Positions 23,001 through 33,743 of a DNA stretch of 64,000 nucleotides are shown in pieces (position 1 is the first letter of the stretch; each line of letters opens with the position of its first letter). The DNA lies in assembly GCA_037953745.1 (NCBI GenBank), contig JBAKBP010013042.1, forward strand, positions 1 to 64,000, in the 5' to 3' direction. The DNA comes from Lithodes maja (Eukaryota > Arthropoda > Malacostraca > Decapoda > Lithodidae). The notes below the pieces were generated by a model that saw only the letters and a list, made by a program, of their open reading frames with translations, was not told where the DNA came from and did not search any database. Both the position numbers and the translations under genes were made by a program.

Positions 23001-24587
23001 CAGTTATGTCATGTTAATCTTATGAAGGAGTATGTGAGGCACCCCCCTGAGCCTCTCACTGTGCCTGTGATGACGTTTAGCAGTCAAGGTGGAGAAGGAG
23101 AACGGGACAGTCAAGCTCAGGTGGAGGATAACTGGGATCATCATGTCTCTGCGAACCAGTGGGCGGGGAACACGAACCAGGCGGCTCAGGAAGCGTTGCA
23201 ACACTTACCTGAGCATCAGCGGGTGGCTGTGGAGTGCCTGTTCGGTTCATACCCCTCTGTTTTCGCGGAGCACCCAGGCCTCACTACCCTAGAGGTGCAC
23301 GACGTGGACGTGGGAGACCACCCCCCTTTCAAGTCAGTTCCCTATAGGGTGCCCCCTATTAAACTGCCGGCCCTCCGGGCGGAGTTGGAGTATATGTTAA
23401 CAAGGGGGCTGATTGAGAAGGGGGTGGTGAAGTGGACATCTCCCGTCACGCTGCAACCAAAACCGGATGGTAAGGTGCGATTCTGTGTAGACTACAGACG
23501 GTTAAACGGTTTGACGCCCACCAACCCATACCCTCTTCCTCGGGTCGACGACTGTGTGGACAAGATAGGCAATGCAAAGTACCTAACCAAGGTGGACTTG
23601 GTTAAGGGATACTGGCAGGTGCCCTTGTCCGAATGAGCGAAAGAGGTATGTGGTTTTGTGGTGGATGGTGCTACCTACCGCTGTAACGTTATGCCTTATG
23701 GTCTAAAGAACGCACCTGCTACCTTTCAGAGTTTGATGAATGATATAACGAGAGACATTCCTAATTGCACAGTACTCGACGATGTTATTATCTATGACAA
23801 CAGCTTTACGAGTCATTGTGAGCACGTAGAACTCCTGTTCAAGAGGCTTAGTGAGGCTGGCTTGGTGGTCAACCTGGCAAAGTGTGATTTCGTGCGGGCG
23901 TCCGTGCAGTATCTTGGGTTCATGGTGGGGTTGGGACAGGTGTGCCCCCCACAGAACAAGATAGCTGCGATTGATCACTTTCCCCGGCCGGCCACCAAGA
24001 AGCAGATCATGAGGTTCTTAGGTATGATCGGATACTACAGACGCTTCATTAAGGGGTACTCTACCGTGCTAGCACCTCTGACAGATCTTTTAGCGAAGGA
24101 TAAGAAATTAAAACGGTTGCCTGAGTGTGAGAAGGCGTTTAGCGTAGTAAAACACCTGTTGTGCACTCACCCGATCCTCAGGGCCCCTGACTTTAGCCTA
24201 CCTTTCCAACTAGCAATGGAGGCTAGTGGTGTGGGGGCTGGTGCCGTCCTTGTGGAAAAGGACGATGATGGGCTGGAGCATCCTGTTGGTTTCTGCTCGG
24301 AGAAGTACAATTCGGCCCAGGGGAGCTGCTCTGTTGTCGAGGAGGAGCTGCTGGCGGTTGTACTTGCTCTGAGGCATTTCGAGGTCTGTGTTCCAGCCTA
24401 TGGTCCGGTCGTTGTAGTTTACCCAGATCATCACCCTCTCAAGTTCTTGGACCAGTTTCACAATCGGAATATGAGGCTGACCAGGTGGTCACTAAGGTTA
24501 TTGGTATATAACCTGGACATACGCCATATTGCCGGTTGTGACAACGTGGTTGCAGATGGTCGTTCAAGGGTATATGATCCTGGGTAG
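20059..24587 (+). pseudogene. gag-pol polyprotein, copy 3, multiply disabled
   Basis: The start MSYTGSEENGD at 20059 aligns with the MS- starts of the other copies. Lesions visible: (1) a frameshift near 20300-20315 in gag; (2) loss of about 0.6 kb at about 22284, which removes the integrase HHCC domain and the first catalytic Asp, so the frame jumps from the post-protease linker to DVATRYPDAYPM; (3) TGA at 23634-23636 where copy 4 has an Arg codon, just after GYWQVPLSE; (4) one codon missing in the RT active site, giving TVLDD instead of TVYLDD near 23771. The rest is recognisable: knuckle-like CxxxC..H..C (an extra residue between the first two Cys), DTGAS protease, SVQGPNF and HPESQGVLERWH of the integrase, GPY, RT and RNase H (YPDHHPL). 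It cannot encode active enzymes. Confidence 0.9.
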
Positions 24588-24604
24588 ATTGACACACGGG
24601 TAGC

Positions 24605-24690
24605 CTCCTGCTTTAGTTTGAATAGTATTTTGCGCTTGGTGCTTGTTGGCTCGCGGTTGTAGCCCAGCGTATTGGGTCGTAAAGCAGGAG
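24605..24690 (+). promoter_or_regulatory. Conserved 3' UTR hairpin, copy 3
   Basis: CTCCTGCTTTA (24605-24615) is perfectly complementary to TAAAGCAGGAG (24680-24690), enclosing a G/T-rich loop. A second small hairpin follows (GGCTTGC...GCAGCC near 24721-24743). Both recur in copy 4 at matching places. A role in RNA export, packaging or 3' end formation is only a guess. Confidence 0.55.
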
Positions 24691-24958
24691 TTGAGCGTTT
24701 GGTATAGAAGAAAAAAACTAGGCTTGCCCCTATAGTGCAGCCGAAATAAACAAATTAAAAACATTAAACATATCCCCTGGGGGTTAGGGAATAGAATATG
24801 CCCCATGTGCCTTCTGCGTGTCGTAAGAGGCGACTAAAGAGGTTGGGTCGGTGGGCTTGCGACCCCCACCCGGAAAAAATATCTAAGCAAAAAAAAACGA
24901 ACGAACAGCCTCGGATGCGGACGGAACCAACGTTGACGAACCACGACCGACTAAGGAC

Positions 24959-25910
24959 ATGCCTTCGGACATTCTGAGAATGGCTACATGGAATGTTAGT
25001 GGCATGAATGATGGCACAAAAGAGAGAGAGGTTCTGGAAGTGTTAGTGAATGCCAGGCTGGATGTATGTGGAATGACAGAGACCAAATGGAAAGGTTCAG
25101 ATGTGAGAGAGTGGGAGTGTGGAATGGGTGTGTGTGCTGGAGTGAGTGAAGGAACAGCGAGAGAAGGTGCATGTTTGTTTGTAAGTAGCAAATGGAAGGA
25201 ATGTGTAAGAGAGTATGGGTCTGTGGGTTCAAGGATTGTGTGGGTGAGAATGAAAGTAGGAATACAAACGTGGGTGATTGTATGCGTGTATGCCCCGACA
25301 GAGGATATACTTGAAAGAAAGAAAGAGGAGTTCTGGATGAATGTGGAGGCGTGCCTGGAGAAGTTTGACAAGAACGAAAGAATATTTCTGATTGGGGATA
25401 TGAATGGTAAGGTGGGTGATAGGAAAGTTGAGGGAGTGGTGGGAGGGTGGGGGGTACCATCAGAGGTGAATGGGAATGGTAGTGCACTTGTGGACGTATG
25501 TATGGGGAGGAGGCTGTGGATAGCCAACACCTTCTTCCGACACAGGTCCACAGGTGCACGTGGAAACGGATGTTGACGATGAAGGATAAGACAGTGGTGG
25601 AACGAAAGTCATTGATTGATTATGTATGTGTAGATGAACGAATGAAGAAATCTGTGATGGATGCTAGGGTGTATAGGGGTATTGGAGGGGGTCTGTCTGA
25701 TCATTATGTAGTGGTAGCTAAGGTTAGGATACAAAAGAAGTGGGTGAGGAGAGCGGGAGGGAGGCGAGAGGAGGGTGGAATGGTGAGGAGGGTGGAGAGG
25801 TTGCAGGAGGAGGAAGTCAGGGAGGAGTACAGGAGAGCAGTGGAAAGACGACTAGGTGGGTTCGACCTGGAAGTTATGGAGGAAGTGGAGGAGATGAGCA
25901 AGGTGTTTAA
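24959..25910 (+). pseudogene. LINE endonuclease domain (5' part of the RTE-like ORF), frameshifted
   Basis: APE-type endonuclease: ATWNV near the N-terminus, TETKW, VCVYAPTED, LIGDMNGKVGD, SLIDYVCVDER, GLSDHYVV. The reading frame shifts once near 25535-25560, between NTFFRHRS and QVHRCTWKR. The endonuclease is followed by a basic linker and broken at the TTAA 25907-25910 by the piggyBac. Reading directly from that TTAA into 31754 stays in frame, which shows the two halves were one gene. Confidence 0.85.
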
Positions 25911-26169
25911 CCTCTCCGCGGCGCACAGGGGGTTTTCTACAGGGTAAGACTGTGCGGACGTATGATGATTTGGGGACCTATTGCAAATTTCGATAAAAAG
26001 TACATCATCGTGTAGGGAATGTTTGCGGGCATCGGCCCATATATATTTGACCCCCCAAAAAATGTCTGGGGGGGGTGGGGGAACGGTCCGTAGTTGAAAA
26101 ATGTGGAGCGAATGGCACCGCGCGGCTAGATTGTCATCGAGCGGCGAGATTTCCCTGCCGAATATTTAC

Positions 26170-26800
26170 GCGCGCAGGGGATAGAAGGAGGGGGTGGGTT
26201 ACGGCGTATTATCACGTATATGTCCATTTTTGAGCCCTTTTAGGCTATGTAGAGTATGTATACGTGTGTAGGCCACCCATATAACAATGAATATGCCTCA
26301 TAGTGACCAAAAATTGCAATATATAAGGGAATTATAAGATAATTTGTAGGCGGGAATGAAGATGTGTTGGAGGTTTGGCGGCAATTTATGGTTGAGCTGA
26401 GAGTGTGGTTTACGCCATACATATCACGTATATCTTGTACGTAGAGCACTGTCATGCTATAATACAGACTTGTACGTATGTATACGTGCCATATATCAAA
26501 ATATATACCGCATATTGACCAATTCATGCGATATTTACGCACATTATCAAAGAGTTTCTATGCGTGAACCAAGGTGTGAGTGAGCTGTGCTGGGAATGAA
26601 AGGGGGAGAGGGTGTGTTACGCCATACATATCACGTAAATCTTGTATTTAGAGCACTGTCATGCTATAATAAAGACGTGTACGTATGTAGGCGTCCCATA
26701 TAACAAGGAATATACCGCATATAGCCCAATTGATGCGATATTTACGCAAATTGTGAATGTGTTTCTAGCAGACGGAAGCCTGAAAGGGTGGGTTGGGGGT
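26170..26800. repeat. Three diverged subterminal tandem units of about 210 bp
   Basis: The blocks around TATCACGTA (about 26210, 26420, 26630) are each followed by a TAG-rich part, GTACGTATGT-like sequence, CCATATA, a GCATAT.G.CCAA stretch and a GCGATATTTACGC-like stretch. Spacing is about 210 bp. The middle and right units are most alike; the left one is more diverged. The same three units occur inverted in the fragment at 15307-16365. Confidence 0.65.
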
Positions 26801-26999
26801 GGGTGGGTGGGAGGGAGGGAGGGAGGCATGCAGGGGTGCAGGGAGGGAGTGAGTGAGTCGTCAAGAGAAGGAAGGCAGGCAGATCTCTAGATAGATAACC
26901 AGCTGTGTGACAATTGTGAAGGCGCCCGAGGCGTATGGATGCTTGGGATTTTGAACCTTGTCTTCCAGGTGTCTGGTGTTTGTTGCCACCAAGAGTTTT

Positions 27000-28380
27000 A
27001 CAATAACATGAGTCAGGAATGGAGAGAGAGAGAGAGAGATAGATAGAAACTGAGACATGCGTATGTCGTACGTATAAATGGACTTCAGAATTGCATTTTT
27101 ATGCAAGCAGACATTGCATTTTAGACACATGTGAAGTACCACAGAAACATGTAGGCCATTGACTGTCAATAAAGTACTATATTATAGACCACCAGCGAAG
27201 GTGGTCAATAAACACGTGCAGATTGCCTTTTGCGATAAAGGGCTAAATATAGAATGGTGTCTCCTTACACTTGCGAAAGGGTAGATTGCCACCAGAGAAA
27301 CGTTTACTTATTTATTTCCAAGTAATATGCAATCTAAATGTATATTCGAGACTTACTGCAATTATTTGTATGACAGTCATGACTATGTATAATCCAATAT
27401 ACGCGCGTAGGCGAGACATAAGAAAGCTGGTTGAGCAATTTACGACACCCACACAGTTATTATTCTTTTTTATTTACAATATTATACAATACAAATGTAT
27501 TTGTGAAGAGTATTTTATCCATTATTGTATTTATACAAATTTTGTTCCCAGACAGAGCTGCTGTGGCTGGTGTAGCTAGGGCATAAAGGGAGCGGCAAGG
27601 GTCACCGCTTGACCGTGTGAAAATGAGTGGAGTCGCACTGAGAGGGGCAATTTTGCTGAATGTTTTGGCAATTTTGGACAGAATAAAGTTATATAATTAC
27701 TAATTCTTGACAGAGACAAACTTTCATAAACCTTGGCATGATATAATTGATAATCCCATCAATTTACAAACATAAATTGGTGGGATAATTCATTTTTTTT
27801 TGTATATTGTCATTTCGATTGTAGACACAAAGTTTTGAGTGATATTTGGTATGAGCTCCTGTGGCATGGTTGGTAAGGTCGCGGACTGGAAAACTCAAAG
27901 TGTGCTAGGGTTGTGTGATCGAATCCAGGAGGGGGTTATGGGGAAGGTTTTATATTGTCTAGAACATTTTTGATAAAACAATTTTTTTACAAGATCATGC
28001 CATTGTATTCAATAAATATGAAATATTCATAGAATATATCATATTGTAAGAATACAATGACATGACCTTGTGTTTTTTTTTTTATTATTGTTTTATTTTA
28101 TTATCTTAGTAGGTTTGACAGGATTTGTTGAAACATATTTATTTTTGTACAATTCATTTGAGGTAAGAAAATAATTATATACACATGACTTTGGCTAATA
28201 ACAAACATATATATTGATATAATAAAAAAATAAGGCATATTACATGTAAATATTTGAAACTTATAAACTAAATAATGAAACATACAATTATATAATGTAA
28301 AAGCTATATCACAGGGACATCTTTGGAACTTATACATTATATAATATATATGTTACATTATGAGGTAGCGTGATCAATTA
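27000..28380. other. Noncoding interior of the piggyBac, AT-rich, with hairpins
   Basis: No supported gene. It contains a GA/GATA microsatellite (27020-27046), an imperfect hairpin with arms 27753-27765 and 27774-27786 (ATCCCATCAATTT and its near complement), a second hairpin with arms 27996-28010 and 28050-28064 (CATGCCATTGTATTC and its near complement), and a tRNA-like block between them. The hairpins may be ends of a small nested element. Confidence 0.6.
27852..27935 (+). ncRNA. tRNA-like sequence (SINE head or tRNA pseudogene)
   Basis: TGGCATGGTTGG (27862-27873) resembles a Pol III A box, and GATCGAATCC (27917-27926) a B box. The roughly 45-nt gap between them is suited to a tRNA. Short complementary ends (GCTCCTG near 27855 and CCAGGAG near 27925) could form an acceptor stem. 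The cloverleaf is not clean enough for a functional tRNA. It is most likely the head of a SINE or a decayed tRNA gene. Confidence 0.45.
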
Positions 28381-28435
28381 GGTCAGGTCAGGTAAGGTAA
28401 GGCGCGAGTCCAGGACAGGGCTGAGCAGGGGGCGA

Positions 28436-28520
28436 GTCCAGGGCAGGGCAGGGCAGGGCAGGGCAGGGCAGGGCAGGGCAGGGCAGGGCAGGGCAGTGCA
28501 GGGCAGGGCGGGGCAGGGCG
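28436..28520. repeat. (GGGCA)n microsatellite
   Basis: About a dozen GGGCA units, slightly impure, just downstream of the transposase stop. Its C-rich complement gives spurious Pro/Leu/Ala frames. Confidence 0.9.
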
Positions 28521-28524
28521 ACAC

Positions 28525-31500
28525 TCAAAATTTTTTGAAGGTGTGGTAGTCCCTGAAGCACTCGCCCATGCAGAGTGGAACTTTGCACTCTGCGCACATT
28601 GAGGTGACTCTTTTTGGGACATGGGGTTTCCTGACACTGGACCTGCAGACGATGCACTGCACCTGCCTGTGACGAGTGCCAATCACCTCGGTGCTGATCA
28701 GGTAGTGTCTTTGGACACCCACCTGCACTCGGTCAGGAACGTGATCCCCACGCCATGCCGTACGTCTGTGAGTGGTGGTGCCATACTTCTCCAGGAGTTG
28801 GTATGAGACGTTGTACACGAACTCCCGGAATTTCAGCTTCTGGTTTGGGGACATATCCTTCTTCACCAACCACAAGTTGTAGGCGTTGAGCATCGTGATA
28901 TCAACTAGGTGGAGGAAGAGCTTGTGATACCACTTCACAGTCTTCCTCAGACACTCAACGCCTGACAGCTGACAGTCAGACTTGTCCACCAGGCGCATGT
29001 TCTTAGTGTAGTCCACTACCATGTCGGGCTTGTAGATGGTCTTCCTGGTTCTGTAGTGGATTTTGCCAGAATCCACCTGGGCACCTGTGTGGACGGTGGA
29101 AAGCAGGTGGACGTCTCGCTTATCCTTCCACTTCAGGGCTATCACTTTCCCACACTTTTCGAGCTGCTTGTATTTCTGCCCCTTTCGTCGCCTTCTTCGC
29201 ACATGCCTCTCGCGGTGTTCCTGGGCCAGGTCGTCTTCTGAAGGTGTGTCACTGGAGGAGGCATCTGTGAGAGGAATGACATCACCTGTGAATTTTGGCA
29301 TAAACTTTCTTGTCTTTCTGACAGTCCCACATGACCCCGTTTGGTTGTCATGAAGAAACTGGCAGAGAGCAGGAGAAGTATACCAGTTGTCAGTGTAGAT
29401 GATGTGGCCTTTGCCCAGGTAAGGTGCCAACATTTTCCTGACGATGGCACCTGACATGCCCATGGGGTCATTGGCAGCGGCTTTCGGGATGTCAATGTCA
29501 GTGCCTGTGTACACGATCATGTCAAGCACTATTCCAGTTTCGCAGTCACACAAAACGAAGAGCTTGATTCCGAACCTATGCCTTTTCAAGGGGATATACT
29601 GTTTGAAAACAAGACGTCCTTTGAAGAGCACGAGCGACTTGTCAATCACCAAATTGAGGAAGGGGTAAAAGTATTTCCTAAACCTCTCCAACAACATGGT
29701 GAACACAGTCCGAACTTTCCATATCCTGTCAATCCTGTTAGGATTTTCGTTGTCTGCAAAGTGCATAAATCTTAGCAGCAAAAAAATCTGTCACGAGTCA
29801 TGAACTTATTGAAAGTTGGGGTGGCGATGAGAGGGTCGTGCTTCCAATAGTGTTGCAACACATGCCTCTTGATCAGAGGCATGAGGAACAACAAGGCAAA
29901 GAACGTCATAAATTCTTCAACAGTCGTATCCACCCAGCCTCGTATTCTCGCTTTTGGAGAAAGGACGTCCAATCGGCCAAACACCCACCTGTAGTAGGCG
30001 TTTGTTTGGGCAACGATGAACGTCATTACCTCAAAATCGAAAAAAGCGAGGAAGAAGTCGCTTTCGTTCGCGTGCTCGTCACAGGGCCAGTCGTCAGTTG
30101 TACCTGACGTCCCAGGATTGAACTGGGGCACGTCAGGTACAAAATTGACCCCGTCAGACCAATCGAACGTAGGCAAGCCAGGGATCGGAATGTCGTCTGC
30201 GTCTGCTTCATCGTCTGAAATATCGCTTCCATGGTCGCGATACAGCACTTGATCATCATCACCCTCCTCTTCACTGGACAGACGATGACCTTCCTCATTT
30301 TCGTCGCCGACGTCTGACTCACTCCCACTGTCCACTCCCAAATCCCCCCACCCTTGGTCCCGTGCTTGGTCTTCGTCGTCAAAACCTTGGCTGCCAATGT
30401 CCTGTGAATCACCATCAAACAGCAGGGCGCCATATTTTGATGGTGTCAGAGTTTTCCGGGTAATTTTTGCACGCGAGGGTGTCTTATGGACAGGGACAGC
30501 AGAGGTGGCGGTAGGGGCGGCGGCAGAGGCGGCGGCAGAGGCGGCGGCAGAGGCGGCGGCAGGGGCAGCAGTGGTGCGTGGCCTTGATGGCAAGATGATG
30601 GTGGTGCCTGTCGCCCTTCTCTCTGTTCCTTGGGCAGGGGCGGCAGGGGCGGCAGGGGCAGCAGGGGCAACAGGGGCAGCAGGGGCAACAGGGGCAGCAG
30701 GGCCACCAGGGACAGCAGGGCCAGCAGTCGCTTTCCCTCTCCCTTTCCCCTTCCCCTTCCTCTTCCCCTTCCCTGTTCCTTGGGCAGGGGCGGCAGGGGC
30801 AGCAGGGGCGGCAGGGGCAGCAGGGGCGGCAGCGGCAGCCGGGCCAGGGGCGGCGGCGGCAGCCGGGCCAGGGGCGGCGGCGGCAGCCGGGCCAGGGGCG
30901 GCGGCTGGTGGTGGTGGTGGTGGTAGGGGCACTGTGGCTGGCGTACGGGATCTTTTCCCTACGCCCGTGCCTTTAATTTTTCCTGCCCCCGCAGGTTTTG
31001 CAGCCCTAGGGCGGCCTCCTGCGTCGCTGGCAGGGGCAGCAGGGGCGGCAGCGGCAGTCGGGCCAGGGGCGGCGGCGGCAGCCGGGCCAGGGGCGGCGGC
31101 TGGTGGTGGTGGTGGTGGTGGTAGGGGCACTGTGGCTGGCGTACGGGATCTTTTCCCTACGCCCGTGCCTTTAATTTTTCCTGCCCCCGCAGGTTCTGCA
31201 GCCCTAGGGCGGCCTCCTGCGTCGCTGGTACCGGTGGCAGGGGTGGCAGGGGTGGCAGTGGTGGTAGTGGTGGTGGTAGTGGTTGTTGCAGTGGCCTGGG
31301 TCGTGGTGGCAGTGTCACGAAAGACCAATGACCTCTGTGCCATTGCCCTGCTTGCACGTGTTTTCCGTGCTTTGGGTGCTGGTGTTTCGTCCTCCGAACT
31401 GTAGGGCGTGTCGTACTGGTAGCTAGGGTCTTTGGCAGCCACCCTCTGCCTTCCACGGCGGCTAACACCACCAGAAGGAGGGCTGGTTGTGTCATCAGGG

Positions 31501-31529
31501 AGCGAGCGTGAGGGACGTGTGGGCTCCAT
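28525..31529 (-). pseudogene. piggyBac transposase, one frameshift, long low-complexity N-terminus
   Basis: DDD transposase that would cut and paste at TTAA. The start is MEPTRPSRS at 31529. The N-terminal ~380 residues are low complexity: Ala/Pro blocks, Lys/Gly stretches (GKGKRKGKGKGRGK), GRPRA AT-hook-like motifs and a 66-residue tandem duplication (unit 198 bp, about 30890-31240). Then come an acidic region and the catalytic domain. The frame breaks at a 7-A run (29780-29786) between FMTRDRFF and LLRFMHFADN; the second part runs 29781-28525. Catalytic Asp candidates are in VLCDCETG (29545-29547), YTDNWYTS (29390-29392) and LVDKSD (28984-28986). The C-terminus has a CxxC/H zinc domain (IVCRSS, MCAECKVPLC, CFRDYH), as in PGBD4-like proteins. 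Joined length would be about 1000 residues against 500-600 usual. A single lesion suggests recent activity. Confidence 0.9.
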
Positions 31530-31753
31530 GACTAGTGCTTGGTTACTGGCGCGGTGGTGCTTGCACGAGTGCGGGGAGAGCGTTTGGCGGGGTGGTATCG
31601 AGAGTTGACACGTAGTACTATATCCACACCAATTTTCAGCCGCCTGACTATTAACGCGCGGTTTTGGTACGCGTTCAAAAGCGTTACTCTGGAGAGTCTT
31701 CCCGCAGTCCGCCGGGGGAACTCTTAAGAGTCTTCCCGCAGCTCCCGGGTTAA

Positions 31754-33731
31754 GGATGAGATCTGTGTAGCATGTGAGGAGGTGTGTGGAGTGAGGAGAA
31801 GAGGGAGGGGAGTGAAAGGTACAGCATGGTGGACAGAAGAGGTAAGAATAACTGTGGAAGAAAAGAAGAAAGCATATAGAAAGTGGTTGGGTAGTAGAGG
31901 GAATGATGATTCCGAGAGACAGAAACGAGCGAGGTACGTGGAGAGTAAGAGGGTGGTGAAGAGAGTAGTGAAGGAAAGTAAGAGAAGAGTAGATGAGGAA
32001 TTTGGAAGGAATCTGAGTGTAAAATGGAGGGAGAGTAAGAAACTGTTCTGGAAAGAAGTCAAGAAAGTTAGGGAAGGTAGCAAGGGAAACAGTAAGGGTG
32101 TGAAAGATAAGAATGGGAGAATGCTAGCCGAGAAGCAAGAGAGAGTCGAAAGATAGAGGGAGTACTTCAGTGAGTTGCTAAATGAAAGGAATGAAGAGCC
32201 AGCAAACATAGCTGGATATGGTATGCGAGGGAGAAGAAGAGAAGTAGTGGAGGAGGAGGTGGGGATCAGGAGGTCAGAAGTGTGGGAAGCCATGAAAAGA
32301 GTGAAGTTGGGGAAAGCACCAGGAACAGATGGAGTGTGTGGGGAAATGTTGAGGTATGGTGGTGAGATAGTGATAGAATGGGTATGGAAAATGTGCAAAC
32401 TAGCATGGGAGAAGGGAAGTGCACCCGATGACTGGAAGACTGGCATAATAGTCCCCCTATATAAGGGCAAAGGGGAAAGAGGAGTGTGTGGTAACCACCG
32501 AGGAATATGTCTTCTAAGCGTAGTAGGGAAGGTATACAGTAGGGTAGTGATTGAGAGAGTGAGAGTGAGAACGGAGAAATGGATAGGCGACGAGCAGGGA
32601 GGCCTTAGGAAGGGAAGAGGATGTGTAGATCAGATTTTTACCCTGAATTGTGTTGTGGAGAAGTATCTGGAGAAGAAACAAAAGGTGTATGTTGCCTTTA
32701 TGGACTTGGAGAAGGCCTATGACAGAGTGGATAGAGAAGGTTTGTGGAAAGTACTTAGAATATACGGAGTAGAGGGCAAGTTGCTGAAAGCAGTGAAGAG
32801 CATGTATGAGGGTGCAAAGGCGGCAGTACGTGTGGAGAGTGAGCAGAGCGAGTTCTTTGACCTGAATGTTGGTTTGAAACAGGGGTGTGTGATGTCCCCG
32901 TGGTTGTTTACTGTATATATGGATGGAGTTATGAAAGAAATACTATCAAGAGCAGTGGATGTTGGTGTATCGCTGAAAAGGGAGGGAATTGAGTGGAAGC
33001 TACCTATACTGCTGTTTGCGGATGATACAGTTCTGATGAGTGATAATGAATGGGAGTTGCAGGGTCTGGTAAATGAGTTTGGAACAGAGTGTGAGGTGAA
33101 GCTGAACGAACAGGCTATGGAGATCGTCAACTCTTTTAAGTATCTGGGCAGTGTGTTGAGTAAAGATGGGACTATGGATGAAGAGGTGCGGGAGAGGGTA
33201 CAACAGGGGAAGAGGGTTGTAGGAACGCTAAAAGCAGTAACAAGAAATAGGGTGGCCAGTATGGAAGTGAAGAAGTCCTTGCATGACAGTGTGGTAATCC
33301 CGACACTGACTTACGGAAGCGAAGCATGGACGTTGGTTGAGAGACTCAGACCAAGAGTGAGAGCAGTGGAAATGAATTACTTAAGGAGTGCGTGCGGAAT
33401 TACATGGAGGGATAGACAGACTAATGAGGAAGTAAGAAGGTGTGGTGTGGAGGTAGATGTGCTGGAAAGTGTGAAAAGGAACAACTTGAGATGGTTCGGC
33501 CATATGGAACGTATGGAAAGCGAGAGAATGACTAAGAGGGTGTACGAGAGCGAGGTGGAGGGACAGAGGGGGAGAGGTAGACCGAATATGAGGTGGAAGG
33601 ATGGAGTGAGGAACTACATGAATGAAGGCGGTGCTGGTTGGGGGGAGGGGCGTCGACTGACTGGGGACAGAGGTGCATGGGGGCGGTTCGTTCGTGTCCA
33701 CCCCTTCGGGGATCACGGCGTCAGGCAATAG
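31754..33731 (+). pseudogene. LINE reverse transcriptase domain (3' part of the RTE-like ORF)
   Basis: Continues the endonuclease frame after the piggyBac: a basic linker, then a TAG at 32154-32156 in VER*REYFSELL (a Trp codon is usual in RWxEYF, my inference), then RT: LGKAPGTDGVCGEML, WKTGIIVPLYKGKG, GGLRKGRGCVDQI, AFMDLEKAYDRVDR (motif A), GLKQGCVMSPWLF (motif B), LLFADDTVLMSD (motif C), then FKYLGSVLSKDG. The stretch between motif C (NEFGTECE) and NSFKYLG seems about 25 residues short, so an internal deletion is likely. The C-terminus carries RNNLRWFGHMERM and GRGRPNMRWKDGV, typical of this LINE type. The stop at 33729-33731 runs into the GATA tail. Confidence 0.88.
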
Positions 33732-33743
33732 ATAGATAGATAG

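Larger units (their letters stand above)
25911..31749 (-). mobile_element. piggyBac transposon (5.8 kb) inserted at TTAA in the LINE
   Basis: Bounded by TTAA at 25907-25910 and 31750-31753. Removing the element and one TTAA restores the LINE reading frame, which fixes both ends. Termini are CCTCTCCGCGGCGCAC on the left and, on the minus strand, CCCGGGAGCTGCGGG. The right end has a nearby direct repeat of GAGTCTTCCCGCAG (about 31698-31711 and 31729-31742). It holds one transposase gene on the minus strand (31529-28525) and about 2.6 kb of noncoding DNA on the left. It is long for a piggyBac, and a SINE-like stretch and hairpins in the noncoding part may be further insertions. Confidence 0.9.
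24765..33743 (+). mobile_element. RTE-like LINE, split by a piggyBac insertion
   Basis: Non-LTR retrotransposon inserted in the 3' UTR of copy 3. The target duplication aaaaacat is at 24757-24764 and 33744-33751. Without the piggyBac it is about 3.1 kb: a 5' UTR of about 190 bp (24765-24958), an endonuclease-RT ORF, and a (GATA)n-type tail at about 33729-33743. The single EN-RT ORF, compact size and microsatellite tail fit the RTE group. The assignment is by motif recall, not by search. Confidence 0.85.

Noticed and set aside
24883..25559. Minus-strand open frames of 187-222 codons opposite the LINE endonuclease
   Set aside because: Shadows of the endonuclease coding strand, rich in His/Ser/Pro from its purine-rich codon use.
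15307..26987. Long terminal inverted repeats of a giant (Polinton-like) transposon
   Set aside because: Each arm starts at a TTAA and matches one end of a piggyBac element. The DNA between the arms is LTR, satellite and LINE sequence, with no Polinton genes.
28383..28682. Pro/Ala/Cys-rich short ORFs
   Set aside because: Translations of the (GGGCA)n microsatellite next to the transposase stop.
30397..31404. 335-codon Ala/Gly/Val-rich open frame on the plus strand
   Set aside because: Antisense to the low-complexity N-terminus of the piggyBac transposase; the GC-rich triplet repeats keep several frames open.
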